Assembly: GCA_015223225.1 (NCBI GenBank)
Contig: JADFCQ010000004.1
Coordinates: 248,001-312,000 of the forward strand
Direction: 5' to 3'
DNA length: 64,000 bases
Source of the DNA: Acetobacteraceae bacterium H6797
Lineage (GTDB): Bacteria > Pseudomonadota > Alphaproteobacteria > Acetobacterales > Acetobacteraceae
Shown: one piece after another, positions 1 to 8,378 of the stretch
How the letters are laid out: each line of letters begins with the position of its first letter
Position numbering within the stretch: the first letter of the stretch is position 1
Translations under genes and position numbers: made by a program
Notes under the pieces: generated by a model
Told to the model about the DNA's origin: nothing
Databases searched by the model: none
The model's input: the letters and a program-made list of their open reading frames with translations, nothing else

Positions 1-1
1 G

Positions 2-760
2 AAGCGCATCCCGCTCGACGGCGCCTACCCGCTGTCGCAGACGCTCGATTCGCTCGGCCCCCTCGCGCGCTCCGTCGGCTGCTGCGCCATCATCGACGCC
101 TTCATGGCCGGCGAGGAAACCGCCGAGCCGCCCAAGCCCGCCGCCATGAAGGGCCTGCGCTTCGCCCTGCCCAAGAACACCATCCTGACCGACGGCCTCC
201 AGCCCGAAGTCGCCGCCGCCTTCGACCGCGCGCTCAAGACCATCGCCGCCGCGGGCGCCGAGATCGTGGAACTGGAAATCCCCGAACTGACCGAGATCCC
301 CAAGGCCTATGCCAAGGGCACCTTCGTCGTCGCCGAAAGTTATGCCTGGCACCGTGACATCATCGCCCGCGCGGGCGATCGCTATGACCAAGCCATCCTC
401 AAGCGCATCAAGCCGGGCGAGGCCATCACGGCCGCCGATTACATCGCGCTGCAGGCCGCTCGCCCGCGCATCATCGCCGCCGCCGCCGCGCGCACGGCCG
501 GCTTCGATGCCGTCATCGCGCCGACCACGCCCCTGATCCCGCCCGCTCTCGCCGAGATCGAGGACGAGGCGGAATACGGCCGCATCAACCTGCTGCTGCT
601 GCGCAACCCCTCGGTCGCGAATTTCCTCGACCGCTGCGCCATCAGCCTGCCCTGCCACAAGGCGGGCGAAGCGCCGGTCGGGCTCATGCTCATCGGCGAG
701 CATGGGGCGGACAAGGCGCTGTTCAGCACCGCCGCCGCCGTGGAAGCCGCCCTGGCCTGA
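2..760 (+). CDS. Amidase-signature family amidase, 3' part only
   Basis: The window opens inside this gene; about 250 C-terminal residues are visible. The stretch beginning RIPLDGAYPLSQTLDS and the late motif VGLMLIGEHGADKAL are typical of the C-terminal half of amidase-signature hydrolases, which cut C-N amide bonds with a Ser-cisSer-Lys triad. The triad itself would lie upstream of the window, so activity cannot be judged. It ends 15 bp before the convergent flavin reductase gene. The substrate is unknown. It is one of three amidase-signature genes in the window, with 6354-7763 and 16012-17412. Confidence 0.88.
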   Translation, partial: KRIPLDGAYPLSQTLDSLGPLARSVGCCAIIDAFMAGEETAEPPKPAAMKGLRFALPKNTILTDGLQPEVAAAFDRALKTIAAAGAEIVELEIPELTEIPKAYAKGTFVVAESYAWHRDIIARAGDRYDQAILKRIKPGEAITAADYIALQAARPRIIAAAAARTAGFDAVIAPTTPLIPPALAEIEDEAEYGRINLLLLRNPSVANFLDRCAISLPCHKAGEAPVGLMLIGEHGADKALFSTAAAVEAALA

Positions 761-775
761 GGGCGGCAGCCGGCT

Positions 776-1933
776 CTACTGAACCGGGGTCTCGAGCCCG
801 GTCGGATAGAGCTTGCGCGTCTCCTCCCGCTTGCTCAGCCACCAGGCATAGGGGCGTGGGAGGAGCTTGTGCGGCTCCGGCACGCCCAGTGCCGCGGCCG
901 CATGCACGGCCCAGTTCGGGTCCCACATCATCTCGCGGGCCAGCGCTACCAGGTCGCAATTCCCGGCCTGGAGATAGCCCTCGGCCTGATGCGCCTCGGT
1001 GATCAGGCCGACCGCCATGGTCGCGATACCCGCCTCGCGCTTGATCCGGTCGGCGAAGGGCACGTGATAGCCCGGCACGCGCGGCACGACATGCAGCGTC
1101 AGTGGGCCTTCGATACCGCCCGAGGAGCAGTCGATCACGTCCACGCCCCGGGCCTTCAACTCCCCGGCGAGCTGGATCGTGTCCTCCAGGCTCCAGATCC
1201 CGCCTCGGCCATCGACGCAGGAGGCGCGGTAGAAGAGCGGCCGATCCGCCGGCCAGGCTTCCCGAACCGCCTCGATCAGCTCCAGCCCGAAGCGCATGCG
1301 GCCCTGAATATCGCCGCCATAGCCATCCGTCCGCTTGTTGGTGATGGGCGAGAGGAACTGCTGGATGATGTAGCCATGCGCACCATGGATCTCGCAGATG
1401 TCGAAGCCGGCATCGAGCGAGCGCTTGGCCGCCTCCACATGCGCCTGTATGACGTAGCGGATATCGTCCTGGTCCATCTCCTTCGGCACCATCGCGCCTT
1501 CCTTGAAGGGGATAGGGCTCGGCGCGATACCGGCCCAGGGCGCGCGGCCATTGGCTGCATCGGCCTCCCCGAGCGGCGCGAAGCCGTCCCACGGCGCCCG
1601 CGTAGCGACCTTGCGGCCCGCATGGCCGAGCTGGATGGCTGCCGCCGCGCCCTGGCCGCGGATGAAATTCGTCACCCGGCGCCAGGCCTTGGCCTGGGCA
1701 TCAGTATAGATACCGGGGCAGTCATAGGTCTTGCGCGAGCGCTCGGACACCGAGGTCTCCTCGCAGAAGACGACGCCCGCGCCGCCCATGGCGAATTTGC
1801 CCAGATGCACGAGATGCCAATCGGTCGGCGCACCATCGATCGAGGAATATTGCGACATGGGCGAGACCACGACGCGATTGCGCAGCGTCAGGCCCCGAAT
1901 GGTCATGGGTGTGAAGAGAAGCGGCTGGGTCAT
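776..1933 (-). CDS. NADH:flavin oxidoreductase, old yellow enzyme (YqjM-like) family
   Basis: A 385-residue FMN-dependent TIM-barrel reductase, expected to reduce activated C=C bonds such as enones with NAD(P)H in the cytoplasm. The N-terminus LLFTPMTIRGLTLRNRVVV followed by SPMSQYS is the FMN-binding start of the family. EIHGAHGYIIQQFLSP near residues 180-196 carries the substrate-binding histidines, and TDGYGGD follows. In the YqjM class the SPM motif is followed by a redox-tuning Cys; here it is Ser. I chose ATG 1933, preceded by GAGAAAG; a GTG four codons upstream (1945) is possible. The neighbouring GntR gene is on the same strand 40 bp upstream. Confidence 0.9.
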   Translation of the reverse strand: MTQPLLFTPMTIRGLTLRNRVVVSPMSQYSSIDGAPTDWHLVHLGKFAMGGAGVVFCEETSVSERSRKTYDCPGIYTDAQAKAWRRVTNFIRGQGAAAAIQLGHAGRKVATRAPWDGFAPLGEADAANGRAPWAGIAPSPIPFKEGAMVPKEMDQDDIRYVIQAHVEAAKRSLDAGFDICEIHGAHGYIIQQFLSPITNKRTDGYGGDIQGRMRFGLELIEAVREAWPADRPLFYRASCVDGRGGIWSLEDTIQLAGELKARGVDVIDCSSGGIEGPLTLHVVPRVPGYHVPFADRIKREAGIATMAVGLITEAHQAEGYLQAGNCDLVALAREMMWDPNWAVHAAAALGVPEPHKLLPRPYAWWLSKREETRKLYPTGLETPVQ

Positions 1934-1973
1934 TATCTTTCTCACGACGTCGAAAAGAGGGCGGCGGCGAGCG

Positions 1974-2648
1974 TCACAGTGCGGCCAGCCGCTTCATCAC
2001 TGCGCTCCGCAGAGCATCCACATGCAGCACCATGGCGCGGCGCGCGGCTTCCGGCTCGCCCGAGGCCAGGGCCTGGATCACGGCGCGATATTGCGCGCAG
2101 GCTTCTTCCAGCCGCTCGGGTGGCCGCCGAATGGTGACGAGCATCATCCGCCGCCGCTGCTCCTCGATCAGCCGCGTCAGCGTCGCGTTGCCGGCGGCTT
2201 CCGAGACGGCGCCATGAAGGGCGAGATCAATGGCGCGGCGCTCCGCCTCCCGCTCCGCCTGATCCGCCCTGCTGAAAAGTAGCGCCTCGATCCGCGCATC
2301 CAGCGCCGTCAGCACACCAAGCGCGATGCGCCCGGCCGCCATGGCCGCCGCCTCGCCCTCCAGCAGCCGCCGCACCTGCTGGATTTCCAGGAATTCCTCG
2401 AGCGGGATCTGCCGCACCCGCATCGCACCGCCCGGCACGCGCTCCAGCATGCCCTCGCCCTCGAGCCGCCGCATCGCCTCGCGCAGCGGCGTGCGCGACA
2501 CCCCCAACTCGGCCGCCAGCCCCCTTTCGCTCAGGGGCTGGTCGAGCGGCAGGTGCCGGGCGAGCAGCATCTCCAGCAGGGCGCCGTAAGCGGTCTCCGC
2601 GAGATTGCCGCCCTGGACGATCGGCAGTGGCGCGAAGGAAAGCGGCAT
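1974..2648 (-). CDS. GntR-family transcriptional regulator, FCD subfamily
   Basis: A regulator of about 224 residues. The N-terminal winged helix contains LSERGLAAELGVSRTPLREA, the standard GntR recognition-helix region. It is followed by an all-helical FCD effector domain with a DxxxH pair (DLALH) and a late His (VLHVDALRS) that usually bind a metal and an organic-acid ligand. Start ATG 2648 gives a normal family length; ATG 2678 upstream is also possible. It is divergent from the Bug receptor gene at 2842, and a perfect palindrome lies between them (2727-2736). Control of the receptor, perhaps also of the reductase downstream, is an inference. Confidence 0.88.
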   Translation of the reverse strand: MPLSFAPLPIVQGGNLAETAYGALLEMLLARHLPLDQPLSERGLAAELGVSRTPLREAMRRLEGEGMLERVPGGAMRVRQIPLEEFLEIQQVRRLLEGEAAAMAAGRIALGVLTALDARIEALLFSRADQAEREAERRAIDLALHGAVSEAAGNATLTRLIEEQRRRMMLVTIRRPPERLEEACAQYRAVIQALASGEPEAARRAMVLHVDALRSAVMKRLAAL

Positions 2649-2726
2649 GGGGCGAGGTTCCGGTTCGATGGCCCGCATCAACCGCGCGGACGGGTGAAGA
2701 CCCAGCTTGGCGGGCGCTCCTTGCCC

Positions 2727-2736
2727 TGGTATACCA
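2727..2736. promoter_or_regulatory. Candidate GntR operator, perfect 10-bp palindrome
   Basis: TGGTATACCA reads identically on both strands and is followed by a partial second copy, CATACCA, at 2741-2747. It lies midway in the 193-bp divergent gap between the GntR regulator (start 2648) and the Bug receptor (start 2842). GntR/FCD proteins commonly bind short palindromes of the TGGTATACCA kind. Binding itself is inferred. Confidence 0.5.
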
Positions 2737-2841
2737 TCAGCATACCAACCCGCAACCGGCTTGAGACCGGAGGGACGGCGCCCGCCAGCGCCACGGCCCG
2801 ATTTACCTCGAGCGATCCGTCGCGCCTGGAGCTGTGCCCTC

Positions 2842-3819
2842 ATGACTTCCCCCGCCCCCTCCCGCCGCCGGGTGCTTCAGGCAGCCCTCGCGGCCCCTCT
2901 CCTGGCCCCGGCCCTCGCGCGCGCCGCCACCTGGCCCGAGCGCCCGATCACCCTCGTCGTCCCCTTCGGCGCGGGCGGCGGCAATGACGTGACGGCCCGC
3001 ACCCTCGGCCAATTCCTGGAGAAGGAGCTGGGCCAGGGCATCGTCGTGGTGAACCGCCCCGGTGCCGGCGGCGAGATCGGCATCAATGCCGTCGCCGATG
3101 CCAAGCCCGACGGCTATACCTTCGGCATCCTGAACACGCCGGGCCTCGTCACCATCCCCATCGAGCGCAAGCCGCGATGGACGGTTGATAGCTTCACCTT
3201 CGTCGCCGGCCTGGTTGATGACCCCGGCATCATCGCCGTTCATCCCGACAGCCCGATCAAGAACGTGCCCGATCTCGTCGCTGCCGCGCGGAAGGACCCG
3301 GGGGCGATCAACATCGCCGTGCAGGCCCTGGGCTCGACGAGCTTCCTCTCCGTCCGGATGCTGGAGATGGTCGCCGATATCAAGGTCGAGGGCGTGATCT
3401 ACCCCTCCCTGCCGCAGGGCGTGCTGGCGCTCGCGCAGAAGGAGGTCCAGGGCGCGGCCGCCAATCTCGGCGAGGGCATGGTGATGTCGGCCGGGCAGCC
3501 CTGGCACGTCATCGGCGTCATGTCCGACGCCCGCTCGCCCATCGCGCCACAGATCCCCACCTTCAAGGAACAGGGTTTCGACGTCTCCATCGGCAGCCTG
3601 CGCGGCTTCGTCGGGCCCAAGGGTCTGCCGAAGGAAGTGACGGATCGCATGGCCGCCGCGCTCGCGAAAATCTGGGCCGACCCGGAATACATCGCCGTGT
3701 GCCAGCGCACGCAGCAGCCGCTCCGGCCGATGAAACAGGCCGAATACGAAGCCTATATGGCCTCCGCCGATGCTCGCTTCCGCGCCATGTGGGCCAAGCA
3801 GCCCTGGCTCCAGCAGTAG
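2842..3819 (+). CDS. Bug-family tripartite tricarboxylate transporter receptor (TctC-like)
   Basis: A 325-residue periplasmic solute-binding protein. The N-terminus SRRRVLQAALAAPLLAPALARA is a signal peptide of possible twin-arginine type. The mature start WPERPITLVVPFGAGGGNDVTAR is the classic Bug ligand-binding opening, and VVVNRPGAGGEIG and FKEQGFDV are further family marks. Bug proteins bind carboxylates or amides and normally pass them to TctAB permeases. No TctA or TctB gene is present here, so it is an orphan receptor, as is common in these bacteria. The ligand is unknown. The divergent FCD regulator suggests ligand-induced expression. Confidence 0.9.
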   Translation: MTSPAPSRRRVLQAALAAPLLAPALARAATWPERPITLVVPFGAGGGNDVTARTLGQFLEKELGQGIVVVNRPGAGGEIGINAVADAKPDGYTFGILNTPGLVTIPIERKPRWTVDSFTFVAGLVDDPGIIAVHPDSPIKNVPDLVAAARKDPGAINIAVQALGSTSFLSVRMLEMVADIKVEGVIYPSLPQGVLALAQKEVQGAAANLGEGMVMSAGQPWHVIGVMSDARSPIAPQIPTFKEQGFDVSIGSLRGFVGPKGLPKEVTDRMAAALAKIWADPEYIAVCQRTQQPLRPMKQAEYEAYMASADARFRAMWAKQPWLQQ

Positions 3820-3875
3820 CGCCGATGCGCGGGCGGCCCTTGCCTGCCGCCCGCCCCTGGGCCTAACAGCCCCGC

Positions 3876-5024
3876 ATGAACGCCACGCTGCCCGCCCTGA
3901 CCTCCTGGCTCACCGACACCGCATGGCCGCTCTGGCGCGACCATGGGGTGGACCGCGCGCGGGGCGGCTTCCACGAGGCCCTCTCGCCCGGGACCCTTGC
4001 CTGCCCGGCGGAGTTCCGCCGCCTGCGGGTGGTGACGCGCCAGGTCTATACCTTCTCCCAAGCCGCCACCCATGGCCTGCCCGGCGCGGCGGAACTTGTC
4101 GAAATGGGCATCGACTTCCTCGCCCGGAAAGCCAAGCAGCCCGACAATGGCTATGCTTGGCGCTTCAGCCTCGACGGCGAGGTGGTCGACAACCGGCGCG
4201 ATTTCTACGACCACGCCTTCGTCCTCCTCGCCCTGGCCAGCGCCGCCCGCGTCCTGTCGCCCGAGCCGCTCAAGGCCGAGGCCATGTCCCTGATCGCCTG
4301 GCTCGACCGGCACATGCCCCATCCCGAGGGCGGCTATGTCGAGGCCCTACCCATTCCGGACGAGCCGCGCCGGCAGAACCCGCATATGCATCTGCTGGAG
4401 GCCTGCCTGACCGCCTGGGAAGTATTTGCCGAGCCCGTCTTCCTGCTCCGCGCCTCCTCGCTGGTCACGCTCTTCCTCAACCGCCTCTTCCAGCCGGAAA
4501 GCGGCACGCTGCCCGAATTCTTCACCGACGAGCTGACGCCCATCGCCATCCCCGGTGGCCACCATGTGGAGCCGGGCCATCACATGGAATGGATCTGGCT
4601 GCTGGATTGGTTCGGCCGCTGCCTCACGGCTATGGGCCGCGCCCATCCGGCCCGCCTGGGCCCCGCCACCTGGGCCCTGCAGCGCTTCGTGGACCGCTTC
4701 GGCTTCCACCCCGCCCATGGCGCGCTGATGGACGAGTTGGCCGCCGATGGCCGCACCCTCTCCACCGGCGCCCGCCTCTGGCCGCAGACCGAGCGGCTGA
4801 AGGCCGAGGCCATCCGCCGCCCCACCCTGCCCCACGGCCTTCCCCAGGCGCTAGAGGTGCTGGCGCCCTATCTCGACCACCCGACGCCCGGCCTCTGGCA
4901 TGAGCGCCGCGGGCCTGATGGCGCCTTCCTGCCCGGCCCGGTACCGGCCTCAAGCCTTTATCATCTCACCTGCGGCCTGCTCTTCGCCGCCACCCCGCTT
5001 CCGTCAGCCGCGAAAAAGGCTTAA
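3876..5024 (+). CDS. AGE-family sugar epimerase/isomerase
   Basis: A 382-residue (alpha/alpha)6-barrel protein of the N-acylglucosamine 2-epimerase / mannose-6-phosphate isomerase-like family. The conserved His and acidic clusters RRQNPHMHLLEA, PGHHMEWIWLLDWFGR and WPQTERLKAE, which line the sugar site, are all present. The family interconverts C2-epimeric or aldo/keto sugars. Ten bases separate it from hldD, so the two are probably co-transcribed, which points to a role in nucleotide-sugar or envelope-sugar supply. The exact substrate cannot be told from sequence. Confidence 0.82.
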   Translation: MNATLPALTSWLTDTAWPLWRDHGVDRARGGFHEALSPGTLACPAEFRRLRVVTRQVYTFSQAATHGLPGAAELVEMGIDFLARKAKQPDNGYAWRFSLDGEVVDNRRDFYDHAFVLLALASAARVLSPEPLKAEAMSLIAWLDRHMPHPEGGYVEALPIPDEPRRQNPHMHLLEACLTAWEVFAEPVFLLRASSLVTLFLNRLFQPESGTLPEFFTDELTPIAIPGGHHVEPGHHMEWIWLLDWFGRCLTAMGRAHPARLGPATWALQRFVDRFGFHPAHGALMDELAADGRTLSTGARLWPQTERLKAEAIRRPTLPHGLPQALEVLAPYLDHPTPGLWHERRGPDGAFLPGPVPASSLYHLTCGLLFAATPLPSAAKKA

Positions 5025-5034
5025 CCCGGCAGGC

Positions 5035-6021
5035 ATGATCATCGTCACCGGCGGGGCCGGCTTCATCGGCTCCAATATCGTCGCCGCGCTGAACGAAGCG
5101 GGGCGGCGCGACATCCTCGTGGTCGACAAGCTGCGCGGGGGGCTGAAGTGGCAGAACCTGCGCAAGCGGAACATGGATGACATCATCGCCCCCGAGGCGC
5201 TCCCCGCCTGGCTCGCCGCCCATGGCGGGCAGGTCGAGACGGTCATCCATATGGGCGCCAATTCCTCGACCATGGCGACCGATGGCGATGACGTGCTGGA
5301 CCGGAACTACCACTTCTCCCGCATGCTGCTGGACTGGTGCACCACGGCCCGCGTCCCGCTGATCTACGCCTCCTCGGCGGCCACCTATGGCGGCGGCGAG
5401 CAGGGCTTCCTCGACCGGGAGGACCTCGAGTATCTCGACACGCTCCACCCGCTGAACCTCTACGGCTGGAGCAAGCACCTCTTCGACAAGCTGGTCATGA
5501 CCCGGCGCGAGGGGGGCAAGCCCCTGCCGCCCGTCTGCATCGGCCTCAAGTTCTTCAACGTCTTCGGCCCCAACGAATACCACAAGGGCCCGATGATGAG
5601 CGTGATCTCCCGCGTCTTCGACGAGGTGAAGAACGGCGGCGCCATGCGCCTCTTCCGCAGCCATCGCGAAGGCTGGGCGGATGGCGAGCAGCAGCGGGAC
5701 TTCGTCTATGTCCGCGACATCGCCGCCATCGTCATCTGGCTCCTCAGCCTCCGCGAAGGCGTGGGGATCTACAATGTCGGCTCCGGCGCCGCCCGCAGCT
5801 GGAACGACCTGGCGGCGGCCATCTTCGCCGCGATCGAGCAGTCGCCGCGCGTGGACTATATGGAAATGCCGGAGCACCTGCGCGAGCGCTACCAGTACTA
5901 CACCTGCGCCGATATCAACCGCCTCCGTGCCCTGGGCTGGAACCAGCCGATGACCGGGCTCGAGGAAGCCGTGACGGATTACATCAAGAGCTACCTCGAC
6001 AACGAAGACCGCTATCACTGA
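5035..6021 (+). CDS. hldD: ADP-L-glycero-D-manno-heptose 6-epimerase
   Basis: A 328-residue short-chain dehydrogenase-type epimerase that converts ADP-D,D-heptose to ADP-L,D-heptose for the LPS inner core. The nucleotide-binding loop GGAGFIGSN is at the extreme N-terminus. SSAATYGGGEQGF supplies the catalytic Ser region, and LNLYGWSKHLFD holds the Tyr-x-x-x-Lys pair. KFFNVFGPNEYHKG and DFVYVRDI are characteristic of HldD. I chose ATG 5035 because it puts the Rossmann motif four residues from the start. No other heptose-pathway genes are in the window. Confidence 0.93.
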   Translation: MIIVTGGAGFIGSNIVAALNEAGRRDILVVDKLRGGLKWQNLRKRNMDDIIAPEALPAWLAAHGGQVETVIHMGANSSTMATDGDDVLDRNYHFSRMLLDWCTTARVPLIYASSAATYGGGEQGFLDREDLEYLDTLHPLNLYGWSKHLFDKLVMTRREGGKPLPPVCIGLKFFNVFGPNEYHKGPMMSVISRVFDEVKNGGAMRLFRSHREGWADGEQQRDFVYVRDIAAIVIWLLSLREGVGIYNVGSGAARSWNDLAAAIFAAIEQSPRVDYMEMPEHLRERYQYYTCADINRLRALGWNQPMTGLEEAVTDYIKSYLDNEDRYH

Positions 6022-6026
6022 GCGCC

Positions 6027-6104
6027 CTGCCCATCCCCTGGGCAGAAGCCTCGCGCGCCTGATCGCGCCATCCCGGCAAAGTCTTTTCGATCAAGGCTTT
6101 GCCG
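6027..6104 (+). promoter_or_regulatory. Two stem-loops between hldD and the hpxX-like gene
   Basis: The first hairpin is CTGCCCA/TGGGCAG (6027-6033 with 6039-6045). The second is a 12-bp stem CGGCAAAGTCTT/AAGGCTTTGCCG (6074-6085 with 6093-6104) with one G-U pair and a 7-nt loop. Neither is followed by a T-run, so they may slow or end hldD transcripts or stabilise mRNA ends rather than act as simple intrinsic terminators. Confidence 0.4.
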
Positions 6105-6153
6105 CTCTGGCCCGGCCCTTGCTCCGCTGCATCGTGACGCCGTGGAGACGCCC

Positions 6154-6354
6154 ATGCCAGACGAGACATTCGACGCCGAGGCCTATGCGAAACAGGCCGC
6201 CGCCCTCATCGGCCTGCCGCTGGACCCGGCCCATCTGCCGGGCGTGACCCGCAACCTGACCCTGGCCGCCCAGATGGCCGCTACGGTCTTCTCCCTCCCG
6301 CTGACCCCGGCCGACGAGCAGGCCCCCGTCTTCAACCCAGGCGGGCGCGGGTGA
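6154..6354 (+). CDS. hpxX: AtzG/HpxX-like small subunit (DUF4089)
   Basis: A 66-residue protein with the DUF4089 pattern: an AYAKQAAALIGLPL N-terminal helix, then VTRNLTLAAQMAATVFSLPL and a DEQAPVFNPG tail. In the atz system the homologous AtzG forms a heterotetramer with the amidase AtzE, and its C-terminal tail caps the AtzE active site. ATG 6154 has GGAG about 6 bp upstream; a GTG at 6142 would add four residues. The stop codon overlaps the start of the amidase gene (TGATG), which fits 1:1 coupled synthesis. Confidence 0.85.
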   Translation: MPDETFDAEAYAKQAAALIGLPLDPAHLPGVTRNLTLAAQMAATVFSLPLTPADEQAPVFNPGGRG

Positions 6355-7763
6355 TGGACAGCATGACCGACCTGCCGCTGGACGCGCTCGGCATCGCCAC
6401 CGCGATCCGCAACCGCCAGACCACGGCGCTGGCCGTCACCGAGGCCGCCCTCGCCCGCATCGCGGCACTCGACCCGTCTTTGAACGCCTTCACGGCCGTC
6501 ACCGCCGAGCGCGCCCGCGCCGAGGCCGCCGCCATCGATGCCGCCCTGGCCCGGGGCGAGAACCCTGGCCTGCTCGCCGGCGTGCCCTTCGCGGTAAAGA
6601 ACCTCTTCGACCTCGAGGGCCTGCCGACGCTCGCCGGCTCGAAAATCGAGCGCGAAGCCGCCCCCGCCACGGCCGATGCCTTCCTGGTGCGCAAGCTTTC
6701 CGCCGCCGGCGCCGTCTGCCTCGGCGCGCTGAACATGGACGAATACGCCTACGGTTTCACGACCGAGAATGCCCATGACGGCCCGGCCCATAACCCGCAT
6801 GACCTGACGCGCGTCGCCGGCGGCTCCTCGGGCGGCTCCACCGCCGCGGTCGCCGCCGGGCTCGTGCCCCTCAGCCTCGGCAGCGACACCAACGGCTCCA
6901 TCCGCGTGCCCGCCGCCCTTTGCGGCATCTGGGGGCTGAAGCCGACCTATGGCCGCCTCTCCCGGCGCGGCTCCTACCCCTTCGTGGCCGCTTTCGATCA
7001 TCTGGGCCCCTTCGCGCGGACCCTGCCCGACCTGGCCGTCGCCTATGACCTGCTCCAGGGCGACGATCCGGAAGACCCTGCCCAGCAGCAACGCCTCTTC
7101 GAGCCCACCACCCCGGCGCTGACGCAGAGCATCGCCGGGATGCGGGTGAAGATCGGCGGCGGTCATTTCGCGCGCTCCGCCAAGCCCGAGGCTTATGCGG
7201 CCGTCGCGAAAGTCGCCGAGACCCTTGGCGCCACTGAGACGGTGGAGTTCAAACTTGCCGCCATCGGCCGGGCCGCCGCCTTCCTCATCACCATGGCCGA
7301 GGGCGGCAACCTGCATCTGCCGGATTTGAAGACCCGCCCCAACGACTTCGACCCTGGCACGCGCGACCGCTTCCTCGCCGGCACGCTGCTGCCCGCCACC
7401 TGGATCGTGCAGGCCCAGCGCGCCCGCGCTGCCTGGCAGGCCGAGGCCCTGGCCGCCTTCCAGGAGATGGACGTCCTCATCACGCCCTGCCTGCCCTGCA
7501 CAGCACCGCTGATCGGGCAGGAGACGATGGAGATGGATGGCGTCACCGTGCCCGTCCGCCCCCATCTCGGCATTTTCACCCAGCCCATCTCCTGTATCGG
7601 CCTGCCCGCTATGGCCGTCCCGCTGAAGGACTACCGCTCGGTCGGCGCGACCATGCCCATCTCGGTGCAGATCGTGGCGAAACCCTGGAACGAAGCCGCG
7701 CTCTTCCGCGTGGCCAAGGCCCTGGTCGATGCCGGTATCGCCGGTGCTCCCGAACTTCCCTGA
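6354..7763 (+). CDS. hpxY: AtzE/HpxY-family amidohydrolase
   Basis: A 469-residue amidase-signature enzyme. The triad region is complete: AVKNLFDLEGLPT carries the Lys, GGSSGGSTAAVAAG the cis-Ser, and LGSDTNGSIRVPA the nucleophile Ser. Members paired with DUF4089 and DUF3225 proteins are annotated AtzE (1-carboxybiuret hydrolase) or HpxY (oxalurate catabolism). The three-gene order here, small subunit-amidase-DUF3225, is the hpxXYZ/atzGEH arrangement. The substrate is therefore probably a small ureide-type amide in nitrogen scavenging; which one is not shown. Translation is coupled to the gene upstream. Confidence 0.88.
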   Translation: MDSMTDLPLDALGIATAIRNRQTTALAVTEAALARIAALDPSLNAFTAVTAERARAEAAAIDAALARGENPGLLAGVPFAVKNLFDLEGLPTLAGSKIEREAAPATADAFLVRKLSAAGAVCLGALNMDEYAYGFTTENAHDGPAHNPHDLTRVAGGSSGGSTAAVAAGLVPLSLGSDTNGSIRVPAALCGIWGLKPTYGRLSRRGSYPFVAAFDHLGPFARTLPDLAVAYDLLQGDDPEDPAQQQRLFEPTTPALTQSIAGMRVKIGGGHFARSAKPEAYAAVAKVAETLGATETVEFKLAAIGRAAAFLITMAEGGNLHLPDLKTRPNDFDPGTRDRFLAGTLLPATWIVQAQRARAAWQAEALAAFQEMDVLITPCLPCTAPLIGQETMEMDGVTVPVRPHLGIFTQPISCIGLPAMAVPLKDYRSVGATMPISVQIVAKPWNEAALFRVAKALVDAGIAGAPELP

Positions 7764-7786
7764 AAGCCGAGTTCTGAAAGCTGCCC

Positions 7787-8170
7787 ATGGAAATCAACAT
7801 CCCCGAGGTTCACGCCGAGGTTTCCGAAGCCTTTGCCCACTATGAGAAGGCGTTGACGACCAATGACGTCGAAACCCTCGACGCGCTGTTCTGGAATTCC
7901 GAGCACGTCATCCGCTATGGCGGCGGCGAGAATCTCTATGGCTATGCCGAGATCGCCGCATTCCGCGCCTCGCGCCCCTCGGTCGGCTTGGAGCGGGTGC
8001 TGGAACGCCCCGTCATCACCACCTTCGGCCGCGACATGGCCACCGCCTGCACTATGTTCCGCCGCACCCCCGGCAAGATCGGCCGGCAGAGCCAGACCTG
8101 GGCGCGCCTGCCGGAAGGCTGGCGGGTGGTCGCCGCCCATGTGAGCGTCATCGACGAGCCGAAAGCCTGA
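7787..8170 (+). CDS. hpxZ: AtzH/HpxZ-like protein (DUF3225)
   Basis: A 127-residue single-domain protein with the SnoaL/NTF2-like fold of DUF3225. It has an N-terminal helix [18 protein letters not shown], then [22 protein letters not shown] and [16 protein letters not shown]. Homologues are HpxZ of oxalurate catabolism and AtzH of the s-triazine pathway, the latter reported as a deamidase of a carboxylated urea. It follows the amidase by 23 bp and completes the trio. A gene for the gamma-glutamyltranspeptidase-like HpxW is not nearby. Confidence 0.86.
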   Translation: MEINIPEVHAEVSEAFAHYEKALTTNDVETLDALFWNSEHVIRYGGGENLYGYAEIAAFRASRPSVGLERVLERPVITTFGRDMATACTMFRRTPGKIGRQSQTWARLPEGWRVVAAHVSVIDEPKA

Positions 8171-8189
8171 GCGCGCTCACCTTCGCTTA

Positions 8190-8350
8190 GAGACTGTTTC
8201 ATAAAGCTGGCGGGTCGGCTTCGGCAGCCTTTTCCACGCCAGCATCGTTATTTTCCACGCCAGCATCGTTAGCAGCTTGGCCCGATGTCGCCGCCCTGGC
8301 ACGAAAAATTCTGCCAGGAGCCTCAGCCGCCAGCTTTATGAAACAGTCTC
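8190..8350. mobile_element. 161-bp MITE with 24-bp terminal inverted repeats and TTA target duplication
   Basis: Both ends carry a perfect 24-bp inverted repeat that starts GAGACTGTTTCATAAAGC (8190-8213 and, inverted, 8327-8350). The element is flanked by TTA on both sides (8187-8189 and 8351-8353), a 3-bp target duplication of the kind IS5/IS1031-group elements make. It is too short for a transposase and holds a 21-bp tandem repeat (8230-8271), so it is a non-autonomous derivative. It ends 28 bp before the TPR gene start and may shape that gene's leader or promoter. Confidence 0.8.
8230..8271. repeat. Two perfect tandem copies of a 21-bp unit inside the MITE
   Basis: The unit begins TTTTCCACGCCAGCATCG. 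The copies lie at 8230-8250 and 8251-8271 with no mismatch, so the duplication is recent or maintained. No coding function is apparent. Confidence 0.85.
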
Positions 8351-8378
8351 TTAACCAGCCGGGCGGCATGCTGCGAGC

